This document shows, in pieces, positions 6,073-13,685 of a DNA stretch of 18,884 nucleotides. The DNA comes from CFX2 sp014338005 (GTDB lineage: Bacteria > Chloroflexota > Anaerolineae > Aggregatilineales > Phototrophicaceae). The position numbers and the translations under genes are program-made. Below the pieces are notes generated by a model that did no database searches, was not told the DNA's origin, and saw only the letters and a list, made by a program, of their open reading frames with translations. The stretch covers positions 1-18,884 of the forward strand of contig SZPE01000086.1 in NCBI GenBank assembly GCA_030263555.1, given 5' to 3'. Within the stretch, counting starts at the first letter, position 1. Each line of letters opens with the position of its first letter.

Positions 6073-8151
6073 TCATTCCAGAACATTGCCCTCCGTCAGG
6101 TTCAGCGTGCTGACCAGCGCGCCGAAGGTGCGAATCTGTTCCAGGCCGCACTCGCCCTCAAACGGCTCGACCTGGCCGCTGCCGTTCAGGTCTACCCCGC
6201 CGATGATCGTTTCGGCCAGTTCGACCGCCCGCGCCGCCTCATCGGCTACTTCGGCTACATCACTGGCGGCCAGCACCGCTTCGTCCAGCGCGGTGATTTC
6301 GCCTATCCACTGGCGGACGTTCTGCGTGCAGGCGCGGATAAATTCCAGGTCGCTTTGCAGGCTGCGCGAGGCCGCCGGCGCGTCCGCAACCGCGTCCAAC
6401 TGCGCTTCGATCAGATCGAGGAAACGCACCACACCCACGCCGCGTCCGGGGTTTTCACCCCGCCCGCTGCGGTTATAATCCACCGTCGTGCCGTTCAGGA
6501 TGTTGATGGTGTGTTCGGTGTGCGTGTGCATCCCGCCGATATTGTTGGAGCCGGCGGCGAAACCCGCGTGTTGGGCGGCGGTCTGCGCCTCGATGAGCGC
6601 GCCGTCCAGCAGGCTGCCCTTCGTGCCGGAGTCCTGGCCGCCGCCGCCGTAACCGGAAACCGCCGCGCCCACCGCAAAACCATCTTCAGAGCGCAGCAGG
6701 ATTTCCGTCAGCGCGCCCATTAATTCCGGCGGCACGCTGGCGCTGTAGACGACTGCGCCGGTCGGCGTTTCGGCCATACGCGGCTCGTCGGTGATGGCGA
6801 TGGCGTTATACAGCGCGAACAAGGGGCGGCCATCGGGGTCAATGTAAGGCGCTAATGCGCCGCTGCCCAGCGCATCTACCGCCAGTTCGCCCAGCAGCAT
6901 GGTATCGCCGGTGACGGTGTTTTTCAGCCAGGCGGCATACACGCGCCCGGCAGCAGGCGGTTTGACGTTCTGCACCGTCAGCGTCAGCGTATCGCCCAGG
7001 GAATCGGTGGTGGTATAACTTGCCCGCCCGAAGGTCTGCGCCGGGGGCGGCGGCACGACCGCCGCCTGCGTGACGCGGACGGCATCGGTCGGCGGGGGCG
7101 GCAGCGACGGTGGGGCATCGCGCTGGCTGTTCAAAACCAGCACGACCACCACCACCACCAGCAAAGCGATGATGCCAAAACCGCCTAGCAGCACCAGTGG
7201 GCTGTAACCGCGCTCCTGGACGATGACGGTGGTCGGCGGCGGCGTCAGGTTGGGGTTGATGGGCGGCAGCGCGCCGGGGGTGGTGGTCGGCACACCTTCC
7301 GCGACCGCCGGTTTGGTATCCACCGCGCCCTGGATGGCGCGCTCGAAGTCTTCTGCGAAGGCCATCGCCGTCCGGTAGCGGCTTTCCGGGTCTTTCGCCA
7401 GCACCCGCTGCATAACCGGTTCCAGCGCCGGCGGCAGCCCGGCGGTTTCGGCGCGCACGCTCGGAACCGGCTCGGTCATGTGTTTGAGGACAACCTGCAT
7501 GGGCGTCGAGGCCGTGAACGGCTGTTTGCCGGTCAGCATTTCGTACACCACCACGCCCAGCGAATAAATATCGGCGCTGCCGGTCACGGTTTCGCCGCGC
7601 CCCTGCTCCGGCGACATATAAGCCGGCGTGCCGACCAGCCCGCCGGTCACGGTCAGGCGGGCTTCGCCTTCGGCCAGCTTGGCGATGCCGAAGTCGGCCA
7701 GCAGCACATGACCCTCGCGGTCTACCAGCACGTTATCCGGTTTGATGTCGCGGTGGATGATGCCCTGGCGGTGGGCGAAATCCAGCGCCGAGGCCATCTG
7801 GCGCAGCAGGCGGGCGGCCTCGCCGGGCGGCATTTTGCCCCGATGAATGCGTTCATTGAGCGAGCCGCCTTCGACATAAGCGGTCACCAGATAAAGAATG
7901 TCGTCCTGCACGCCGTAGTCGTACAGCGGCAGGATGTGCGGGTGCTGAAGCCGCGCCACCGTCCGCGCCTCCAGGCGGAAGCGTTCGATAAACTGCTGGT
8001 CAAGCCCCGGATGCGGCGGCAGCACCTTGACCGCCACGTAGCGGTCAATATCCCCCTGGTAGCCCTTATAAACGGTTGCCATCCCGCCCTGGCCGACCAG
8101 TTCGACAATTTCATATTTGCCGAGCTTACGCCCGATCAATGAAGATGACAC
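6073..8151 (-). CDS. Transmembrane serine/threonine protein kinase with histidine-rich extracellular domain
   Basis: 692 residues. The cytoplasmic Hanks-type kinase (13-270) has every key element: glycine loop GQGGMATVYKG (20-30), Lys42, Glu61, HRDIKPDN (133-140), DFG (153-155) and SPE (180-182). The activation loop has Thr167, Thr169 and Thr175 as likely autophosphorylation sites. A Pro/Thr-rich juxtamembrane stretch leads to one TM helix (about 317-340). No PASTA repeats follow. Instead there is a Pro-rich stem, a beta-rich segment (375-500) that resembles the C-terminal domain of anti-sigma-K-type factors, then an unrecognised domain (530-692) with GGMHTHTEH and two D/N-rich turns (YNRSGRGENPG, VDLNGSGQVEP) like calcium loops. 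The start is GTG with AGGGAGGGAG just upstream. Operon with the WD40 lipoprotein downstream. Confidence 0.95.
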   Translation of the reverse strand: MSSSLIGRKLGKYEIVELVGQGGMATVYKGYQGDIDRYVAVKVLPPHPGLDQQFIERFRLEARTVARLQHPHILPLYDYGVQDDILYLVTAYVEGGSLNERIHRGKMPPGEAARLLRQMASALDFAHRQGIIHRDIKPDNVLVDREGHVLLADFGIAKLAEGEARLTVTGGLVGTPAYMSPEQGRGETVTGSADIYSLGVVVYEMLTGKQPFTASTPMQVVLKHMTEPVPSVRAETAGLPPALEPVMQRVLAKDPESRYRTAMAFAEDFERAIQGAVDTKPAVAEGVPTTTPGALPPINPNLTPPPTTVIVQERGYSPLVLLGGFGIIALLVVVVVVLVLNSQRDAPPSLPPPPTDAVRVTQAAVVPPPPAQTFGRASYTTTDSLGDTLTLTVQNVKPPAAGRVYAAWLKNTVTGDTMLLGELAVDALGSGALAPYIDPDGRPLFALYNAIAITDEPRMAETPTGAVVYSASVPPELMGALTEILLRSEDGFAVGAAVSGYGGGGQDSGTKGSLLDGALIEAQTAAQHAGFAAGSNNIGGMHTHTEHTINILNGTTVDYNRSGRGENPGRGVGVVRFLDLIEAQLDAVADAPAASRSLQSDLEFIRACTQNVRQWIGEITALDEAVLAASDVAEVADEAARAVELAETIIGGVDLNGSGQVEPFEGECGLEQIRTFGALVSTLNLTEGNVLE

Positions 8152-8195
8152 GCCGCTCCCTCCCTGATCCCGCCATACCGGGGCAATGATTTTCC

Positions 8196-8201
8196 ATTCT
8201 A
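8196..8201 (-). promoter_or_regulatory. Candidate -10 box of the kinase gene
   Basis: On the minus strand TAGAAT occurs in ATGCCGTAGAATGGAAAA, 44 bases before the GTG start, a context like those before def and the cNMP/PH gene. No good -35 is visible. The gap 8152-8288 otherwise holds AT-rich sequence and a weak 4-bp hairpin plus AATTTTT (8268-8250, minus), a poor terminator candidate for the lipoprotein gene. Confidence 0.35.
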
Positions 8202-8288
8202 CGGCATCTGTCTAACGGCCAGATTGCGCCTAGATAATTATTATATTAAAAATTCGGCGTCCGTGCCGCTCACTTTTTGCGGCCTTGC

Positions 8289-9497
8289 TCAGCCCGGCGT
8301 GGTCGCCCGCCAGATGGCATCCAGCATCATCAGCGCAGTCAGGTTGCTGACGCCATGCCCGCGCTGGAGCGCCTCCGGTTGGGTGTAATCGTGGGCGAAA
8401 AAGGTGGTCAGGTGCGCGCCGTCGGCGGCCAGGCCGCGCCCCGGCAGCGTGGCCGCGATGCGGTCGAAGTCCCACAGCGGCACATTGTATTCCAGCGCCA
8501 GCCGCCGGATGATGCCGTTGTTGGTGTCCAGCGGGTCGCGGAAGCGGTCGGCTTTGGTGGTCAGGATGGGGATCACGCCGCTGCGGATCGAAAACTCGAT
8601 CACCCGCCGCAGGCTGCGCTCGAACGACTCCGGCACGCCTACATCGTTCGTGCCTAAACGCACAAACAGCAGGCTGGGGTTATGCAGCCGCAGTTCGCAG
8701 GCCAGCAGCGACTCGTTGGCATAACATAGGCTTTTGTCGGCAAACATGGGGTCGAACACCGACCACGAGTGCAGCCCGCGCCGCACCGCCGCCCCCTGCC
8801 GGCCAAACGACCCGGCGAAATAATCAATCACCGGCTGGAGCGCGGTATATTCCCCCAGGTTGTACGGCCCGCCGTCGAAACGCGCCAGGAAATGCGGGTT
8901 TTCGATGATGCTGTCGCCCAGTTTGGAGAAAGCGCGCGGGTTCCGGCCCAGCGCCATCCCGGCGGCGAAGATGCTGCGGATGTTCTGGCGCGCTGCTTCC
9001 GGCAGCACGATGATTTCTTCCAGCAGCACGCCGTTCAGTGTGGGCGGCAGAGCGGCCGGCGGCGGCACAACCGGGGCAGCCGGGGAAACCAACGGGAGGT
9101 CTATCGCTGCGGCCAGGGTGGGGATGATGGCCGTCGGCACGGCCAGGCCGCCGTCGGGGATGGCGAGAATCTGCCCGACCAGTATCCGGCTGGGGTCGGT
9201 GATGGCGTTGGCGGCGGCCAGCGTTTCCGGCGTCAGGCCGTAAAACCGGGCGATCTGGTAGAGCGTTTCACCGCTCTGTACGGTGTGGATGCGCGCGCCG
9301 GCGAACACTGCCGCAGTGGCCGGCGCCGGTATGGCGGTTGGCGGCATGGATGTCGGAAGCGCCGTTTGTGCCGGCGGGTCGGCGGGCGGGGGCGCAGCGG
9401 GGGTCAAACGCGGCGGGTCGGTGCTTAAACCCTGGGTGTAACACCCCGCGCTGCATACGATCAGCAGAATACCGGCGATTCCGGCTCGCAGTTGCAT
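8289..9497 (-). CDS. LysM-domain SGNH/GDSL-hydrolase lipoprotein
   Basis: 402 residues from the ATG at 9497. This start gives a clean lipoprotein signal (MQLRAGIAGILLIVCSAGC, lipidated Cys19); the longer frame to 9602 would run through the heptamer repeat and hide it. A Pro/Ala/Thr-rich linker leads to one LysM domain (70-114: HTVQSGETLYQIARFYGL...ILVGQILAIP), which binds peptidoglycan-type glycans. After a second Pro-rich linker comes an SGNH hydrolase domain (190-402) with GDS (194-196, nucleophile Ser196), GTND (282-285, oxyanion Asn284) and DGAH (359-362, Asp and His of the triad). The expected product is a lipid-anchored cell-wall esterase, possibly a sugar O-deacetylase; the substrate is not shown by the sequence. 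It is followed by the kinase gene after 137 bp and may or may not share its transcript. Confidence 0.9.
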   Translation of the reverse strand: MQLRAGIAGILLIVCSAGCYTQGLSTDPPRLTPAAPPPADPPAQTALPTSMPPTAIPAPATAAVFAGARIHTVQSGETLYQIARFYGLTPETLAAANAITDPSRILVGQILAIPDGGLAVPTAIIPTLAAAIDLPLVSPAAPVVPPPAALPPTLNGVLLEEIIVLPEAARQNIRSIFAAGMALGRNPRAFSKLGDSIIENPHFLARFDGGPYNLGEYTALQPVIDYFAGSFGRQGAAVRRGLHSWSVFDPMFADKSLCYANESLLACELRLHNPSLLFVRLGTNDVGVPESFERSLRRVIEFSIRSGVIPILTTKADRFRDPLDTNNGIIRRLALEYNVPLWDFDRIAATLPGRGLAADGAHLTTFFAHDYTQPEALQRGHGVSNLTALMMLDAIWRATTPG

Positions 9498-9504
9498 TGA
9501 AAAA

Positions 9505-9536
9505 AGTTCCGAGTTCCAAGTGCTGAGTGCCGAGTT
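9505..9536. repeat. Heptamer tandem repeat, 4.5 units
   Basis: Plus strand units AGTTCCG, AGTTCCA, AGTGCTG, AGTGCCG and a final AGTT follow one another without gaps, so the unit is AGTKCYR. It ends eight bases before the start codon of the LysM lipoprotein gene and lies in its 5' leader, where the usual Shine-Dalgarno would be. Confidence 0.8.
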
Positions 9537-9635
9537 AAAACGCAAATGTTTTAACGCAAAGTCGTAGAAGCGCTGTGGAGCATACTTCCAGGATAAACGC
9601 ATCTGAAGGCTTTAACAAGCCAGCGAAATGTCTCT

Positions 9636-9659
9636 GTAGGGACGCAGGCCTTGCGCCCT
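9636..9659. repeat. Imperfect palindrome of the GTAGGG-CGCA...TGCG-CCC type
   Basis: GTAGGGACGCAGGCCTTGCG followed by CCCT folds as AGGG/CCCT and CGCA/TGCG stems with one bulged A. It resembles short dispersed palindromes with GTAGGGGCG...CGCCCC ends known from several phototroph-related and other bacterial genomes. It lies 14 bases after the ROK stop codon and could also end that transcript, but has no T-run. Confidence 0.55.
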
Positions 9660-9672
9660 GATGAGAACCGAT

Positions 9673-10911
9673 TTACGCGGAATAGGCCGTCTCGTGCCGG
9701 TAGAAAAAGGCGTCTATCGCCAGCGCCGCCGCGCCGACCACACCCGCCAGCGCGCCAAAAGTGGCCGTCCGCAGTTCGACGCGCTCGCCCAGATGCGCGA
9801 ACGCCCGTTCCCGAATGGTCTGCCGCACGCCCGGCAGCAGCAAATCCTGCCCCTGGTCGAAAAGACCTCCCAGCACGATCAGATCGGGATTGAGGATGTT
9901 GACCAGGTTCGCCAGCGCGATGCCCATGTAGCGGGCGCGTTCGGCCAGCATGGCGCGGGATGGCGCGTCCCCGGCGCGCGCGGCGGCGAACACGCGCTCG
10001 ATGAACGCCCCCTGGCCGTTCGCCAGCGCCTACGCCAGATGCCCGCCGAGATAGTCACCAGCGATTTGATAGGCCAGCCGCAGGATGGCCGGTTCGGAAA
10101 CCAGCGTCTCCAGGCAGCCGGTATTACCGCAGCGGCAGGCTTCGCCGCCGTCGGGCAGGATGGTCGCGTGGCCGATTTCACCCGCGCCCGCGCCGCTGCC
10201 CCGGTAAACCTGCCCGCCGACCACAAAACCCGCGCCCACGCCGATGCGGGCATAAACAAACGCCAGCGCGTGCGCGTCGCGCCCGGCCCCAAACAGCGTT
10301 TCGCCCAGCGCCATCGCCCGCACGTTGTTATCCAGGCAGACCGGCAGCCCAAACCGGCGCGAAAACCACTCGGCTACCGGCACGTCGCGCCAGCCCAGGT
10401 TGGGCGCGAAAACATTGACACCGGTCGCCGGGTCGGCCAGCCCGGAAACGCCCACGCCCAGGCCGATAAAACGCCGCTCATCCAGCCCCGCCGCCAGCCG
10501 TTCGACGAGGGCGGCGGTTTCCGCCAGCACGGTTTCCGGCGTCTGGTCGAAGGAATGGGGATGCGCGCCGGAGCGGAGCGGCTGGCCGCGCAGGTTGACG
10601 ACGGCAGCCCGCACTTGATCTACATCGAAGTGAACGCCAACCGTATAACGCGAGTCCGGGACCAGACGCAGCGCCGTCTGTGGGCGTCCCACCGCGCGGC
10701 GCTCGTTTAATTCGGGGGCGTCCTCCGCCACCACGCCCTGTTCCAGCAGTTCGGCGATCAGGTTGGTGATGGTGGTGTTGGAAAGCTGCGTTACCTGCGC
10801 CAACCGCACGCGGGAAACCGGCTCGTACCGCAGCAGCGCCAACAGAATCGCCCGCAGGTTATGCGACCGAATGGCGCTGCCCCGACTGCCCAGAAAAAGC
10901 CGGCGCATCAT
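9673..10911 (-). pseudogene. ROK-family transcriptional regulator interrupted by an in-frame amber codon
   Basis: A full-length ROK (NagC/XylR type) gene of 411 sense codons, broken only by a TAG at 10032-10030 (codon 294). Before it lie an N-terminal winged helix (15-80: RVRLAQVTQLSNTTITNLIAEL), the ROK actin-like domain with GLGVGVSGLAD (150-160), DNNVRAMALGE (194-204), GEIGH (244-248) and the zinc motif CRCGNTGC (259-266). After the stop the same frame goes on with ALANGQGAFIERVFAAA, then GIALANLVNILNPDLIVLGG and GALAGVVGAAALA, the normal end of the family. No frame change is involved; a CAG to TAG change would explain it. The product as read would lack its last 118 residues. The start overlaps the STAND stop (ATGATGA), so it is translationally coupled. 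Alternatives: sequencing error, amber suppression, or two fragments in use. Confidence 0.88.
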
Positions 10912-13469
10912 CCCTCAAGCAGCGTATAAGCGTTGGCGGCATACTGCTGCGGCGTGCCGTTGACAGGCAGCAGTTGGACGCCGGCGGCCTGCGCCATCAG
11001 CTTTTCGTTGGTCACACGCTCTTTGAGGCGGATCACGTCCCGGTCGTTGGGTTCGAGCGCCGCCGCCTCGTCAATCAGCACTTCGGCGATACTCAGATGC
11101 CGCCGGCTTTCCACCAGCAGCCGCGTCAGGTCTACGATGGCGCTGACGATGTTCTCCCGGTTGTTGGCCTGGTAAGCCAGATGCAGTGCCTGCCGGTAGC
11201 GCAGCACGGCCTCGCCAAGCTGGTTGGCCTCCACCGCCGCATAACCCAGGTTGCTCAGCTGCAGCGCCTCTTCCTCTTTGTCTTTCACTTCGCGGGCGAT
11301 GTGCAGCGCCGATGTATGGAAGTTGATGGCCTCCGTCCAGCGCCCCAGTTCGCCGTAGGCCGTTCCCAGGCTGCCCAGCACCCGGCCTTCATAATCGCGT
11401 TTGCCCTGCGTTCGGAACAGCCGGAGCGCCTGCTCCCAGGTTTGCGCGGCGGCGTCCGGGTCGCTGTTGTCCAGCTGCGCGCCGCCCAGTTTGTACAGAA
11501 CCAGCGCTTCGTTCTGGCTGTCATCCCGGTTGCGGGCGATTTCCAGCGCCTGCCCGTAAGCGCGCACCGCCTCGCCGCTGTCGCCAAGCTGCTGCCGGGC
11601 ATCCCCCAGCGTCATCAGCAGGTGCATATGGGTTTCTTCGTCGTCCAGCTCCTCGGCCAGATGAATACCCCGTGTGGCGTGCATCACCGCCGCGCCGGAA
11701 TTTTCGGTTTTGACCATCAGCGCGGACAGGGTATCCAGTGTTTTAAGCATCTCCTCGGTTTCGTCCAGCGCCTCGTAGTCGGAGAGCAGTTCGTCATAGA
11801 TCGGAATCGCCTCGTTGTGCTGCCCCTGTTCGGTCAGGCGCTCGCCGATTTCGGCCAGCAGCTCGATTTTACGCGCGCCGTCGCCCTGCTGGCGGGCCAG
11901 CCGCAGCGCCGCCTGAAGCCGGGCGATTTCGCCGGCCTCGCCTTCCGGCAGCGTTTCGGTAACAATGCCGGTCAGCGTGGCGTCTTCAAGTTCTTCCTGT
12001 TCGTCAAAATCTTCTTCGTCTTCAAACTCTTCTTCAAATTCGTCTTCGAGTTCGTCCTCAAACGTTTCTTCATCCAGTTCGGCTTCCGGCTCTTCATCAA
12101 AATCTTCTTCATCTTCGCCGGGGATGACCGCCCCCGATATAGCTTCCGGCGCGCGCGCCGCCCGGTCCCACAGCGATGGCGGGGCGGGTTCGGCGCTCTC
12201 CGGCGGCGAGGGTGGCGGATAAGCCGGAAAAGCGGTGGTGAAGCTGGCCGCCAGACGGCGCAGCGCCAGCAGTTCGTAAACGTACCCGCCTTCGTTGACA
12301 AAATCGCCGGCCTGCATCAGACCGACCACCAGTTGGTTCACCGCGTCCCGGTCGCCGCTGTCGGCGCTCCAGCGGGCTGCCGCCACGATGTTATCCATCT
12401 CCGCCGCCAGCCGGTCGTGGCTGCCGCTATATTTTTTGACATACTCCACCAGCGTATCGCGCACCTTCATTTGCAGCGACTCCAGCCGCCCGGAACTACG
12501 CAGCCAGGTTTCGGCAAACGACCGCGTAACCTCGTGCAGCCGGTAGTAGGGTGCGTCGCCCCGCTCGAAGCGGTCTACCAGATAGCTGGCGGAAAGCATC
12601 GTCATCACCTGCTGGATGGTTTCCGGCGGCGCGCCGCTGACCAGACTCAGCAGTTCGCCGGAGCCGCCGCCGGTGAAAAGCGCGCCCATCATCAGCATCA
12701 GCCCTTGCAGGGCGCTGTTCAGGCTGCGAAAACCGACCGTCAGAGCCAGCAGTTGGGCGTCTGCGCCGGCACTGCTGGGGATTTGCTCGAAAGTTTCCAG
12801 GTAGGCGGAGGGGGTCTGTTTTGCCAGCCGCATCGTCCCGGCGGCCACCGCGACTGCCAGCGGCGTATAATCCAGGATGCTGACCAGTTCGGCCAGGTCG
12901 TCCTCAATTCCGGCCTGGCCTTCCAGCCCGGCCAGGGCGCGCAGCATGGCGACCGCCGCTTCTTCCTCCAGCGGCCCCACTTCTATCGGCGTCCAGGGGC
13001 CTTCCGACGGGGTGTTTGCCACCACCAGCGCGGGCAGCCCATCGGCGCAGCGGCGGATGAAGTCGGCTGCCGCCTGGAGGTTGGGTTTGCCGTCCAGCAC
13101 CAGCAGCGGTTTGTGTGTGTTCAGGGTGCTGGCCGCCGCGCCGATCATGCCCGATGGCACGTCGCTGTTGGCGATGTCAAGATCGCCGTAGGCACGCCCG
13201 ACCCGCACGATCAGCTCGTCCAGCGGGCTGTCGTGAACGTTTAGCCACAGCACCCCGCCGGGCAGCTCGGTATAGGCGCTGGCGAGCGTCCCGGCCAGGG
13301 CGGTTTTGCCGATGCCTGCCGCGCCGCAGATCAGGACGGCTTTGTGCGTCTTTAAGTGAGAATACACCTGCGCCAGGCTTTTTTCCCGCCCGATGAGTTT
13401 GCCGTGCAGCGTGATCGGTAAGGCGTTCGCCGTGTGGGCCGGTGTTTCATGCGCCAGGATAGTAGGCAT
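10908..13469 (-). CDS. STAND (NB-ARC-like) ATPase with acidic linker and TPR repeats
   Basis: 853 residues. The NTPase opens with LIGREKSLAQVYSHL (25-39) and has Walker A GAAGIGKT (49-56), Walker B LLVLDG (122-127), a GPLEEEAA sensor region (165-172) and YTPLAVAVAAG (201-211), the GxP-type motif of AP-ATPases. A winged-helix segment follows (255-325, ending YYRLHEVTRSFA). After a Pro-rich stretch (417-434) comes a run of 45 residues that is mostly Glu and Asp (452-496), then about seven TPRs (510-820), for example ALVLYKLGGAQL and GRVLGSLGTAYGELGRW. STAND proteins are switches that oligomerise on ligand or partner binding. No effector domain is seen, so it is more like a regulatory scaffold than a known antiphage Avs. 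Shine-Dalgarno GAGGTGA, four bases before the ATG. ROK repressor gene coupled downstream. Confidence 0.93.
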   Translation of the reverse strand: MPTILAHETPAHTANALPITLHGKLIGREKSLAQVYSHLKTHKAVLICGAAGIGKTALAGTLASAYTELPGGVLWLNVHDSPLDELIVRVGRAYGDLDIANSDVPSGMIGAAASTLNTHKPLLVLDGKPNLQAAADFIRRCADGLPALVVANTPSEGPWTPIEVGPLEEEAAVAMLRALAGLEGQAGIEDDLAELVSILDYTPLAVAVAAGTMRLAKQTPSAYLETFEQIPSSAGADAQLLALTVGFRSLNSALQGLMLMMGALFTGGGSGELLSLVSGAPPETIQQVMTMLSASYLVDRFERGDAPYYRLHEVTRSFAETWLRSSGRLESLQMKVRDTLVEYVKKYSGSHDRLAAEMDNIVAAARWSADSGDRDAVNQLVVGLMQAGDFVNEGGYVYELLALRRLAASFTTAFPAYPPPSPPESAEPAPPSLWDRAARAPEAISGAVIPGEDEEDFDEEPEAELDEETFEDELEDEFEEEFEDEEDFDEQEELEDATLTGIVTETLPEGEAGEIARLQAALRLARQQGDGARKIELLAEIGERLTEQGQHNEAIPIYDELLSDYEALDETEEMLKTLDTLSALMVKTENSGAAVMHATRGIHLAEELDDEETHMHLLMTLGDARQQLGDSGEAVRAYGQALEIARNRDDSQNEALVLYKLGGAQLDNSDPDAAAQTWEQALRLFRTQGKRDYEGRVLGSLGTAYGELGRWTEAINFHTSALHIAREVKDKEEEALQLSNLGYAAVEANQLGEAVLRYRQALHLAYQANNRENIVSAIVDLTRLLVESRRHLSIAEVLIDEAAALEPNDRDVIRLKERVTNEKLMAQAAGVQLLPVNGTPQQYAANAYTLLEG

Positions 13470-13518
13470 CGCTCACCTCGCCTTGTTGCGACTGGTTCGT
13501 CAAAAAGAATTAATACGG

Positions 13519-13548
13519 AGTATAGCATTCTCCGCCGATTCATGACAA
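13519..13548 (-). promoter_or_regulatory. Promoter of the STAND-ROK operon
   Basis: On the minus strand TTGTCA (13548-13543) and TATACT (13524-13519) are 18 bp apart, and TGC directly before the -10 makes an extended -10. The ATG at 13469 is 50 bases downstream. This is the best sigma-70-type promoter in the window. Confidence 0.65.
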
Positions 13549-13621
13549 TTCATTCTCCTCTCAATATCTCCGCCTTTTGGCGGAGCTGTCTATCCACAGG
13601 AAGTCCCAATCACGAATCGGC
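13534..13621. repeat. Nested inverted repeats between divergent genes
   Basis: An outer pair GCCGATTC (13534-13541) and GAATCGGC (13614-13621) encloses a 7-bp hairpin CTCCGCC-TTTT-GGCGGAG (13568-13585). The outer arm overlaps the spacer of the STAND promoter, so this could be an operator or an mRNA structure in the cytochrome leader. Confidence 0.45.
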
Positions 13622-13685
13622 CTAAAACCGCTGTCGGCAGGTTTCAATTTGTCATTTAATGAAGGCTGTTCGGAGGGGAAGTATC

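Noticed and set aside
10974..13244. A 756-codon open frame on the plus strand, opposite the STAND gene.
   Set aside because: It is a shadow of a GC-rich coding strand: no recognisable domains, a Gln/Arg/His-rich composition, and no Shine-Dalgarno, while the minus frame has Walker motifs and TPRs.
10908..13469. STAND protein as an antiphage Avs-type defence gene.
   Set aside because: No nuclease, protease or other effector domain is present and no defence genes are nearby; a regulatory TPR ATPase fits better.
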